The notes beneath the pieces are model-generated. The model had not been told where the DNA came from and ran no database searches. It saw nothing but the letters and a program-made list of their open reading frames with translations. Source: Reticulitermes speratus (lineage: Eukaryota > Arthropoda > Insecta > Blattodea > Rhinotermitidae). From it: a stretch of 64,000 bases of DNA. Positions 53,670 through 63,479 of the stretch are shown piece after piece (position 1 is the first letter of the stretch; every line of letters begins with the position of its first letter). The position numbers and the translations under genes are program-made. The stretch covers positions 25,853,521 through 25,917,520 of the forward strand of contig JAJKFL010000042.1 of NCBI GenBank assembly GCA_021186555.1, written 5' to 3'.

Positions 53670-54640
53670 ATGTTGATATCATGTTCAATAAACCCAACTG
53701 AAACGATGTGGCAGTTAATTAATAAAAAACTGGGAATGTCAGGAAAATCATATCAGGATATTTGGTTACAAAAGGATTTGGAGAAAATAACTCACCCTCA
53801 GAAAGTTGCAGATGCATTTAATTCATACTTTATTGATAAGGTTGAAGAACTTTTAGAGCAAAATAGGAATAAAAAAGGTATAAATTTTCACAAGTATCAG
53901 TGAAATATAATCACAGTTCCATATTTCTTTTTCCAGTCCATGACGAGGAAATAGTAACAGTTGTATCTAAATTAAGAGGCAAGAAATCAGCAGGGTTTGA
54001 TGAAATTCCAGAATTTTTAGTAAAGAAATGTGTTCAATGTATTAAAAAACCATTAAGTTTTATTTACAATGAATCCATAAATCAGGGCTCTTTTCCTAAT
54101 TTGATGAAAACTGCAAAAATTAGGCCTGCTTATAAAAAAGGTAATGGACAAGAAATTAATAATTACAGGCCTATATCTATTCCACCTGTTTTCAAAAATT
54201 TTAGAAAAAATCATTTATATTAGATTATTATCTTTTGTTACTAAACATAATATATTAATAGAAGAGCAAAATGGATTTAGGAAAAACAAGTTGACAGAGA
54301 AAGCGTGCCAAACTTTTATTGAGAAGGTACAGGAGGCATTGGATAGGCAGTCATACGCAATAGGTATATTCTTCGATCTCACAAAGGCGTATGATATTGA
54401 TCACGACATACTTTTGGCAAAACTCGATTATTACGGAATAAGAGGGACAGCAAAGGCATGATTAAAATCCTATCTGTCCCATCCGTTAAATTTGTAGAAA
54501 TAACTACCAATGAGAATAAGATTTCTAAGCAGAAGATATATTCATCTTCACATAGGATAATAAAATATGGAATGCCACAAGGATCTATTTTGGGACCTCT
54601 TTTATTTTTGTTATACATAAACAATCTCCTCTTTGTTGGT
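53670..54640 (+). pseudogene. LINE reverse transcriptase, frameshifted and truncated
   Basis: Blocks in order: VSKLRGKKSAGFDEIPEFLV, IRPAYKKGNGQEINNYRPIS, FRKNKLTEKACQTFIEKVQE, IGIFFDLTKAYDIDHDILLA (the F-D block A), and YGMPQGSILGPLLFLLYIN (block B). The YADD block is missing because the sequence ends at 54635, where another element starts. One frameshift lies near 54200 and a stop occurs at 54461. Confidence 0.8.
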
Positions 54641-55275
54641 ATCTCCACCTTGCGGTGGTAGAGGGGCTTGTGAGTTCCAGTGACCCTGAGAGCTAAGCCG
54701 GCGGTAGCATTGCTACCAGTAGGGTCTCCCAAGCTGGACAGATCAAGAGGGTAGGAACCAAACGAAGAGAGATGCCTAGGAAATGGGAAATCCAATAAAA
54801 ACTCCCCTGATGCCGGAAGCAGCGACATCATTAGTGACTTGAAGCACAGAGCAAATGATGCTCAAGATGGTTCATGATCGTGTAGCAACAGGCGTGACCA
54901 GAGTGGTCTGAACGGCTGTTGTACATATGTAGTGGCTCATATGTAGAGGTAGATCATTTATCATTCATTCTGTAGTCTGTCTTACGACAGGTCCGTAGCC
55001 TCTTCCAAAGCAAGTTCTCCATAGAATGCAATCTAGTGCTTCCTCTTTCAATTTCCAGTATCTTCTCTTTTCCTTAAGGTCATCCAGTAGCTGCTTGCTT
55101 CTTCTTCCTCGTCTTCCCGTCATTTCTATCCTTCCTTCAAACTTTCCTTCAATCACGTGTTTCAGAAGGCAGTTTCTATGCAAGATGTGACCAATCCAGT
55201 TAGCCTTTCTTCCTTTTATTGTATGAAGGATATTCCTCTCCTCCTCCCAGTTTTGAATATGCAAAAAAAAAAAAG
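54635..55275. mobile_element. RTE-like fragment pair in opposite orientations
   Basis: 54961-55257 on the minus strand encodes ERNILHTIKGRKANWIGHIL, HRNCLLKHVIEGKFEGRIEM, RRGRRSKQLLDDLKEKRRYW and FGRGYGPVVRQTTE, the C-terminus of an RTE-type reverse transcriptase, with a GAATGA-type tail at its left. The part 54635-54960 begins abruptly inside the host LINE and reads non-coding GC-richer sequence. It may be the inverted 5' part of the same insertion, but I cannot prove it. Confidence 0.55.
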
Positions 55276-55299
55276 GGGGGGGGGGCACTCTGTACAATG

Positions 55300-55590
55300 A
55301 AAGGTCTTAATAGCAGAAAATCCTGCAGACCCATTTTTAAAGAATTGAGGATTTTTACTGTGACTGCTCTGTATGTTTTTGAGGTGTTGTGTTATTTTCA
55401 AAAATATAATATATATTCAACTAGAAATTCAAATTTATATGATTATGATATGAGAAGGAAAGATGATTTCCATGTGCCACAGTGTAACACATCGTTTTTC
55501 AAGAAAAGTGTGATTAACAGGGGTATTAAATTGTATAATAGACTGCCCTTGGCAATAAGAAACATAAGGTTTTAAAGATTTTAAAAATAA
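55300..55590 (+). pseudogene. LINE C-terminal tail after the RTE insertion
   Basis: The reading SCRPIFKELRIFTVTALYVF, NIYSTRNSNLYDYDMRRKDD, FHVPQCNTSFFKKSVINRGI and KLYNRLPLAIRNIRF is the common end of jockey/CR1-like LINE proteins, and continues the 52230-54635 element. The TAA stop and the 3' UTR follow. Confidence 0.75.
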
Positions 55591-56257
55591 ACTAAAATTG
55601 TTCTTATTGTAGCATCCATTTTATACAGTGAATGAGTTTTTTTGCTGGTGATTGTTGAGCAAAAATCCTAAAGATGATAAAATGATGATAATACCCAGCT
55701 AGTCGCAGTACTTGAAAGCAGCAATACCAGATCTCTATACAGTATTGATTAGTCATAACATGAAGCATTCTATACTAGGTTTACATACTATTTCTAGGTG
55801 ACTCCTATCTCCATCTGGTTACAGGTAGGTAGAGTTATGCATTAATTATCTCTCTTCATATAATTTATCACTCTTTTTAAAGCCATATATTTAATATTTT
55901 TTAAGGTTTATGTATGGTATTATATAATATTGTTTTATTGAGTGTGTTATATTTTATAATTTGTGTAACTTGACTTGTCCAAGTGTTACTTCTGTAGCAA
56001 TTATGGATGCTAAATAAAATAAAATTGAATTGAACTGAATAACAGCAGGTGATAAATTCAGTACTGTTTAGTAAAAGTATTAAAGCACCTTGATTGCAAA
56101 ATTTTAAATGCAACTGACTCTATACTCGTGCGCTTTACTTTCTTAAGAACCAAATATGACCACCACAAGTGTTGCTTCTTTGAATTCTCCAATCAGTTGG
56201 CGCATGAAATCTCGTACAACCGTCATGTCATTGGAGATCATTCCCACTTCGTATATA

Positions 56258-56830
56258 GACGGCTAACAGGGGCAATGGTCCACCCAATCCAAGATGAGGT
56301 CTCTTGCGTAGAGCTGCCTCCACCCGTAAGGGACTCTGTGGGTGGTGACCGTCATTTCATTATTCGTGGGTCTCATATAGAGAAAACACGACTTAAAACC
56401 CCTATTAAACGCAGGGACTCTGTTGTATGGAGGCACCTGTTTAGCTTCGCTCAACAGGGGGCCAGCCAATGTGGCTAACCACCCCAGGGAGCTGGTATTC
56501 CCAGCTAACCTAGGGATGTTGAGCATCCATCTCCTATAGCCAGGTCATCTGGCCTGACAGTGCAGGAGCCTATCACAGGCAAACCTGCAGAGGTGGACCC
56601 TACAGTCCAACAGCTTCTAACAGCAAAACCCAAACTATCTGGGGCTGCTAACAGGAAACTCAAAAAAGCTAGCGTAGGTCAGAGTGGTACTGGGGGCCCA
56701 GTGCGACCGGGACACGAAACCTCGCCTCGGTTTTCAATGGTACCTAAAACCCACAGATCAGGGGGTCACACTCCTACAAAGCAATCTCCCAAAAAGTCTA
56801 GGGCTGCATTGGAACGTCGATTTTAAGGAA
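56258..56830 (+). mobile_element. R1/LOA-type LINE, copy 2, 5' piece
   Basis: The sequence CTAACAGGGGCAATGGTCCA matches copy 1 from 25267, and ORF1 residues VQQLLTAKPKLSGAANRKLK, GQSGTGGPVRPGHETSP and SGGHTPTKQSPKKSRAAL follow in copy 1 order. It stops after ERRF at a deletion. Tigger copy B lies just downstream. It may be the start of the same LINE copy as 59600-62885 or a separate truncated one. Confidence 0.75.
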
Positions 56831-56904
56831 GAAGATCATCCGGAGATAACCTGTCTTTAGCAGACCAGGATCATGAAATTTTAAGAGTAAAATAAAATGA
56901 AATA

Positions 56905-59076
56905 CAGTGGAACCGCGTTGCATCGTTCCCGTTATCTTCGTTCTCCCGCATATATTGTGTGCCTTATTTGGTCCCGAAACTATGTCCATATAAATAACAC
57001 TATTTTTCCCCGCCTCCATCGGTCCTCGAACTGTCGTTTTATCGCATCGATCGTTGAAAAATCACGATCCTGACGCAACATTTTCCAACATGGATAGTTT
57101 TTTTTTTTAATTTGAAACGATGATTTAGTGCACGCGCGTATTGCTTTCTTAGTGCCGCCTGGATTGGCTCCATCAAAAAATATGGAAGTGCATTCTGTAC
57201 TCTTTGCTCTTCATCCTTTTCTTTGGACTAGATGAAGACTTGGCAACAACGTTGTTGAGCTGTACTTCATTGCAAGTGGTTCTGTGCGTTTTGGTGTGCT
57301 TCATAGTTTCATCCGTTACCCTGGTTTAATCATTTCCATCGTTTATTATCCTTTTCCTATAATATTTTATTTTTATTAATTCCTTCCTGTTTTTATTACT
57401 TCATTTATTTTATTCCTGTTATTTATTTTGAAATGCGTGGACCATGTCCCAACCTAAAAAGCAAGTGAGAACTCTGCACGAGCGATTGGAAATAGTTGAA
57501 GAGGTGGAGAAGAATTCTGGAGAGAAACGTGTCGACATTGCCAAACGCCTCGCGTTGGCTCCAAGCACACTAAACTCCATATTCGCAAAGAAGGACGAAA
57601 TCCGAGGGCAGACAGAAAAATGTAACGCCAGTAAGAAGAGGAAAACGGAGGGAGTCGACATTCGCCGAGTTGGAAAGTGTACCCTTCACGTGGTACCAGC
57701 AGGCACGGGGGCGTCGAATATTCCAGTTCATGGAACCATTCTTCGTGGAAAGGTAAAGATGATTGCAGCGCAGCTAAGTATAGAAAATGTCACTGCATCC
57801 AACGGCTGGATAGCGAGGTTTAAGGACCGGCATGGCCTAGAATACAAGCAGTTAGCCGGAGAAAGTGCGGCAGTGGACAGCCAAAGCACGGAAGTGTGGC
57901 TGGAAAGACTGCCATCTTTGTTGGAGGGCTACGAACAACGTGATATTTACAACGCGGATGAGACGGGGCTCTTCTACAACGTGCTTCCTGATAGAACCTT
58001 GGCTCTCAAAGGAGAATCTTGTCATGGCGGGAAAAACTCTAAAGACAGACTTACTGTTTTACTTTGTGTTAACAGTGATGGAAGTGACAAACAAGTGCCG
58101 AATGTTATCGGAAAATCTCCGAAACCGCGATGTTTCAAGAATAAAAAAAAATACCCGCCAAATACCACGCGAACAATAAAGCGTGGATGACCACAGACAT
58201 TTTTTCTTCGTTCATTAGAAGCAAGTATGGGTGCGCAAAACAGGAACATTCTCCTCTTTGTGGACAATTGTGCCGCACATCCAAAGGATACATCGTTTCT
58301 AAGAAATGTAAAAGTCATATAGTACCCGGCAAATTGTACAAGTGTGCTCCAGCCCCTTGATTTAGGGGTAATAAAGTGTTATAAGCAGCTTTATACAAAA
58401 CGCCTCTTGCAAACAGCTGTTTGCTTAATGGATGCAGGCAAAGATACGAAAAAGAAGATAAACGTGTTGGAAGCTTTGCACTACACTGTGGCAGCCTTGC
58501 AACAAGTAACCCAGCAGCCAATCGAAAATTGTTTTCGGAAAGCTAGTTACGTGCAGGGACAATCTTCAGGCGATAGTGACGTCGTATTGACCAACGATGA
58601 CGACGATTTCCGCCAAGACTGGGAAAAGTTCAGTGGCATGAACAAAGATAAATTCGAGGACTGCGTCTCTGTGGACAGACGTGGCAACCTGTGGTGTACA
58701 AACAGTGCAGGAGCTGTGCGTGAGCCTCGTGGCGTCCGGGAGTGTGGAGGGGGAAGGAGAAGATGGCGAACCCGAAGTTGTGCCGAGCTTTGCTGAGACG
58801 CATGAAGCGCTGATGATAGTAAAATCTCTCTTTTATGCGCACAGCACGAGTGACGGTGATCGTGAAAGTGTTCTAGGCCTTGAAAAATCGTACTTTGAAT
58901 TGAGGAGTAAAGTTTGCACAAAACAAACGTCAGTGAAAGATTTTTTCAGGTAGAAGTAATAATAATCATTAAATCGTTATCTATAATTTTTAATGGTTTC
59001 CCGGTACTCTCGTTTTCCCGTATGTATCGTTTTTGTTTTCCATCCCCCTGAAAAACGATGCATAGAGGTTTTACTG
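56905..59076 (+). mobile_element. Tigger/jerky-like transposon, copy B
   Basis: The ends CAGTGGAACCGCGTTGCATC and inverted CAGTAAAACCTCTATGCATC are flanked by TA (56903-56904 and 59077-59078). It is very similar to copy A (12999-15184) but inverted relative to it. Copy B reads better: one segment covers the first 248 codons. Confidence 0.9.
57444..58953 (+). pseudogene. Tigger-type transposase, copy B, frameshifted
   Basis: It starts MSQPKKQVRTLHERLEIVEE, as copy A. The two CENP-B HTH parts (AKRLALAPSTLNSIFAKKDE and ENVTASNGWIARFKDRHGLE) and the first catalytic Asp (YNADETGLFYNVLPD) lie in the open segment 57444-58190. A frameshift near 58145 and a small change near 58300-58340 break it. The second Asp is in LLFVDNCAAHPKD, the third in LQPLDLGVIKCYKQLY. 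The C-terminal tail, after another frameshift near 58700, ends SVKDFFR. Both copies break at different points. Confidence 0.88.
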
Positions 59077-59078
59077 TA

Positions 59079-59490
59079 ATGTAAAATAAAGTAATATAAA
59101 ATAGAACATGTCAATCAAGTTGACCCATGCAGGGTAAAGAAGCAGTATGGGAAATGATACACAACTGGGCAAGAAATAATAATATCTCGTCCCAGTTCTA
59201 CTGACTAGGAACGTGAATTATATGTAAAGAAGAAAAGGAATTCTGACACCACAATTTAAAGTAAATCATGAGTTTTCAAGAATACACTTCGGCTGATATC
59301 GATGTTTTATCAACCATGGATCAAAAAATTGAAAGTAATTTGTAAATAATTAATGTAATACCTCTGATTGACTTGTTTTATTTTATTTGATACTCTTTCA
59401 TTTTATTCTATACTTCTTAAAATTTCATGAAAGACCAATGATTAGTCATATAATTATACACTGTCTTCCTCAATGTTTTTTTTAAATTTT
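59079..59490. other. Stretch between Tigger copy B and the hammerhead-like motif
   Basis: It begins with A-rich TAAAATA-type repeats that also occur just left of the Tigger element. No coding signal. It may belong to the element carrying the 59493 motif. Confidence 0.35.
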
Positions 59491-59492
59491 AA

Positions 59493-59533
59493 GAGCCTGA
59501 AGATGACCTAATTTAGGTAGAAACATGTAGCTG
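59493..59533 (+). ncRNA. Hammerhead-ribozyme-like motif 2
   Basis: The order is GAGC, core CTGAAGA (59497-59503), TG, hairpin ACCTA/TAGGT (59506-59510 with 59514-59518), A, then GAAAC (59520-59524), ATGTA, GCTG. GAGC and GCTG give three stem I pairs plus one mismatch. The base before stem I is A, giving GUA, an allowed hammerhead cleavage triplet. Stem sequences differ from motif 1 but still pair. A diverged AATAAA follows about 30 bases later in both. Confidence 0.45.
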
Positions 59534-59599
59534 TTCGATTAGACAAATAGACTTGTCAAATAAAGTTAGTTGTGTTGAGCCTGATATTGATTTTACTTA

Positions 59600-61224
59600 T
59601 TCAAGGAGGAGTTACACTTCCTGGATATTGAGGGAGCTTTTCATAGTACCTAATTTGACATTATAATAAACGCTGACAAGTGGCATGGGCCTGGAGACAC
59701 AATCTGTCGGTGAATCGGCTCCATGCTGGGTGACAGGATATTCACATCCACACTTGCAGGAGAAACTCTGGAGGGGTCTGTAGCCAAGGGCTGCTTGCAG
59801 GGTGGGCATTTTATCGCCTCTGCTGTGCAGCCTGGTTGTAGACAAACTCATAGGACTCAATGAGAATGGCTGTTACACACTGGGGTACACAGAATATATT
59901 GCTACCCTAATCAGTAGAAAATTTCTGAACATCTCAGAGCTTCTTCAGGAGGGTCTGAGTATGGTACAGTAGTGGTGTGATAAACTCAGCTGTCTATCAA
60001 TCCACAAAAGACAGCGATAGTCCCACTTACCAGGAAAGGGATTTAAGGGGTGTAATAAACAAATCCTCTCTGGACACACGTTGCGGCTGACTACCTTGAA
60101 CTTATTCTGGACAGGGGATTGACATGGAAGGCACAGCTGAAAATGTGATCAATATGACCTACAGGGCTTTCTGGACCTGTATGGGCACATTTGGTAAAAA
60201 TTGGGGTCTGAAACCTAGGGTGGTGCATTGGATTTACACCATGGTGATCAGACTCATTAAAATACGTCAGCAGGATGGAGCTCAGTAAGCTACAGAGATT
60301 AGCCTGCCTGGCTATAACAGGGATGATGAAAACCCCCAACAGCAGCAATGGAGGCCCTCCTGGAACTTCCTCCTCTTCATGTGATGATTGAGGTAGAGGC
60401 CCTGGCAGGTATCTACAGACTAATGTGCAGCCGGCAGTGGAGACCCAAATCCACTAACTTTGGTCACGCCAAAAATCTCGGGGCATGGAGTACGAACCCA
60501 TCCTACAGATGGGAACTGTAAAATAAGCCCAAGGTGTGCATACCACAAGCCATTCACGGTCAACTTCCCTAACAAGTGTGAATGGCAGAACAGGTTCAAC
60601 CCAGACAATAAAGGGGGCCTAACCTGGTATATGGATGGGTCCAAGACCAATAAATGCACTTGTGCCGGGGTGCATAAATGGGGCTTGAGATGGAGGCATA
60701 GCATCAGCCTTGGGCTTCACACCACGGTATTCCAAGCTGGAATGTAACGCCATTAAGGCATGCATAATGGAGAATATAGAAAAGGACTACACAGGTAGGA
60801 ACATTATATTTTTCCAACAGTCAAACAGCCATTAAGGCCCTTGACAATTTCCAGATTAACTCTAAATTAGTATGGGACTGCCAACAGTCCCTGGTGACAC
60901 TGGTGGAATATAACAGGATTCAACTCGTATGGGTGCCTGGACACATGGGAATTGAAGTGGCTGATCAATTAACCAGACAAGGCTCCTCACTTCCACTTAT
61001 AGGACCTGAGCCCACCCTAGGCATATTTGCAAGGGTTGCCATGGGAGTGATAGGGGACTGGTAGGTAGGCAATATGAGAAGTATTGGCAGTCCATTCGTG
61101 GACAAAGGAAGGCTAAGGGCTATCTTAAAAGACCCTCTGCTCAGAAAGCTGGAGAATTATACTCAACATGAGCAGAAACCAGCCATGCATAATGACAAGG
61201 TTGTTAACAGGATATCATCATTTA
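59600..61224 (+). mobile_element. R1/LOA-type LINE, copy 2, RT and RNase H part
   Basis: FLDIEGAFHS, then SVAKGCLQGGHFIASAVQPG-like residues and CRQTHRT are the RT palm of the same clade, a region absent from copy 1. The thumb follows (LILDRGLTWKAQLK, GTFGKNWGLKPRVVHWIYTM), and RNase H blocks YMDGSKTNKCTCAGVH, SNSQTAIKAL-like residues and VWVPGHMGIEV-like residues. Frameshifts and stops are frequent. The site where copy 1 carries its mariner-like insertion is uninterrupted here near 60755. Confidence 0.8.
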
Positions 61225-62532
61225 CGTGGGTCGTTCAAATTTAAACGAGAATTTAGTTCCCTCTTGAACACAAATCAACTTCTATGAACGTGCTTGCGCT
61301 GACAAGTTATTACATGTTTAAACTTGCAACCCACACTAGTCGGGTCCCTCTCCACCTCAATCATCAGGTGCAATCAAGATGGCGGTGCAAGCAGTACCCA
61401 GCAGTTTTGCGCAGTGTATAATTATCAAGTTTCTCACAAAGGAAGGTGTCATTCCTTCTGAAATCTTTACCAGGCTTCAAGCACAGTTTGGGGATGAATG
61501 TTTGTCACAGCCAAGGGTGTTCAGTTGGGCGAAATCTTTTCGAGAAGGACGAGACCATGTTGAAAATGAACCTCTCACTCGGCGACCAAGAACTTCTGTC
61601 AATCCAGACAATGTTTTGAAAATTGGTGAACTTATTCGGGCTAATCGTCGCATAACAGTTCTTGAACTGTCACAGGAAGTAGGATTAGTGTAGGGAGTGT
61701 TGAAGAAATTGTGCACAACGAGTTGAAAGTCAGTAAAGTGGGCGCAAGGTGGGTCCCATGGCTTCTGTCACCGGACCACAGGGAAAGATGTTTAGTGGCT
61801 ATTACTCAACTTTTGCAACGATACGAGAGGGAAGGAGCCGAATTTTTGGACTCAATTGTGACCTGTGATGAGACCTGGGTCTACTACTTCACTCCTGAAT
61901 CAAAAAGAGCAAGCAAGCAGTGCAAACACACCCATTCTCCACCCCCCCCCCCCCCCCAAAAAAAACCAAACCAATTTTTTCAGCGGGGATGATCATGACT
62001 GCTGTGTTCTAGGATTCAAAGGGTATCATTCACCTGGACTTTATCACTGGTCAAAAGACCATCAATGCGCAGTACTATTCAACTCTCCTGCATGAAAAAG
62101 TGAAGTCGGCAATCCGCTTAAAGCGAAGAAAAAGGCAGGATTCAGTTTGCTTCCTCCAGGACAACGTTCGTCCTCACACTGCGACTTTTAACGATGGCAA
62201 CTCCACTGAAACTGAAGTGGGATGTCCTGCCTCATCCACCATACAGTCCAGACTTAGCTCCATCTGATTATCATTTGTTTGGACCAATGAAGGGGGTTTG
62301 AGGAGGCAAGAGATTCTGGAATAATGATGAGATCATTGCAGCTGTGCAAAGTTGGACACACAAGCAACCGAAAACCTTCTTTGAAACTGGAATTAAGAAG
62401 CTTCCAGAACGTTGGCACAAGTGTATGGCAGTCAACAGGGACTACATTGAAAAGTAGTGTGTAATACTTTTCCATTTTATTGTGAATAATTTTTTTAGAA
62501 ACAAATTCTCGTTTAAATTTGAAAGACCTTAG
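61225..62532 (+). mobile_element. Mariner element, copy 2, nested in LINE copy 2
   Basis: The inverted ends around GGTCGTTCAAATTTAAACG are flanked by TA (61223-61224 and 62533-62534). Removing it joins the LINE as CATTTA-AAAGGACA, matching copy 1 near 30050. It lies in direct orientation to mariner copy 1. A long C run interrupts it at 61941-61957. Confidence 0.9.
61379..62457 (+). pseudogene. Mariner transposase, copy 2, frameshifted
   Basis: It starts MAVQAVPSSFAQCIIIKFLT, and the HTH FTRLQAQFGDECLSQPRVFS and the second HTH TVLELSQEVGLV are intact until a shift at 61690. The catalytic blocks are TCDETWVYYFTPESKRASKQ (first Asp), LQDNVRPHTAT (second) and PPYSPDLAPSDYHLF (third), all Asp retained, unlike copy 1. 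The end is KLPERWHKCMAVNRDYIEK. The C run and other indels break the frame. Confidence 0.88.
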
Positions 62533-62534
62533 TA

Positions 62535-62885
62535 AAAGGACATCCACTTAAACAGGGGCCGGTAAACAGTCCTGAGTGTGATAGATGCAAACAGGGATCT
62601 GAAACAGCCTCACACATTCTTTGTGTGCTATGAGGCTTTGGCCACATTAAGATTCAGGCACCTGGGTCTACTTTTTATTAAACCACGTGACCTTGAGGAC
62701 ATCTCTGTCAGCAGAATACTGCACTTTGTTCAAAGTGTGGGGCTGCTAAATGCATTAACATAAGGGCTGCACAAAAGATCATTTATTGTCAAAGTGCATG
62801 GGTCACTACAGTACCCACGCTTCTCATACCTTATTCTATTCTATTCTTTTCTATTCTGTTTTGTTCTATTTTATTAAGAATGGCT
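62535..62885 (+). mobile_element. R1/LOA-type LINE, copy 2, 3' end
   Basis: CDRCKQGSETASHILC-like residues, LRFRHLGLLFIKPRDLEDIS and VSRILHFVQSVGLL correspond to the copy 1 end at 30090-30276. A TTCTA-type repeat tail (62830-62876) ends the element. No target duplication was found, since the 5' end of this copy is uncertain. Confidence 0.8.
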
Positions 62886-63479
62886 TTTGACGTCGTAATT
62901 TGTCTATACAAGTAAGCAAGTAAGTGAAAACCCTTTCACCACAACCTACGAATTTACCACGTTTTGAATGTATGCCCAATATTATATATTACCTCTTTAC
63001 ATTCTCTGACAGCTGTCCTGTCCTCCACCACTTGCACAAATTATTGTTGTAACCTCAGATCTCACATGTTGTAAGAGTTGAAGACTGAAGTCGACTGTCA
63101 TACGAGTATGATGCCATGTCAAGTTGCAGTTAGTTACCCATGTTTCAAAGGAGATTTATACTTCCATTGTCAGGGTTGTCCAACAACAGGATGTTTCATG
63201 GTCAAAATAGTAACTCCTCAGAACAAGAAGCAACAAAGAAAACCCTGCACCAAACAAAAAACTTCTTTTTTTTTTTTCACTTACATTAGCTGAGATGGAA
63301 TGGGGACCAAGAGAGCAAAGGGAGGCGATAAGGATGCAATGCAGCATCAACACCAATGGAGGCCATCCAAACTGACCAGTTGGGCACCCCCTATTGTACT
63401 GACCTAACATAATACATCTTCAGAAAAATATGGAAGGCTTAATCAGAGGCACCTCTGAGTTCTTCAGCAGTAAAAGTGG
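62886..63479. other. Intergenic, nothing recognised
   Basis: No ORF or repeat can be supported apart from a T run at 63266-63278. Confidence 0.35.

Larger units (their letters stand above)
52230..56040 (+). mobile_element. jockey/CR1-like LINE, interrupted twice
   Basis: The plus strand reads an endonuclease (HHNVQSLINKHLEL near 52494, ICIYRSPHSDVYNFLDK, GYSDHLAQV), reverse transcriptase (from 53900) and a C-terminal tail (SCRPIFKELRIFTVTALYVF, 55315-55590). The 3' end is an AATAAAATAAAATTGAATTG-like tail near 56010-56040. A 147-bp foldback retroposon interrupts the endonuclease (52768-52914), and an RTE-like composite replaces sequence between 54635 and 55290. It lies just upstream of the Acf1 promoter. 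Confidence 0.8.

Noticed and set aside
61941-61957. Biological meaning of long C or G runs (also 3904-3922, 9460-9471, 42416-42436, 55275-55285)
   Set aside because: Homopolymer runs in degraded elements; they could also be assembly or sequencing artefacts.
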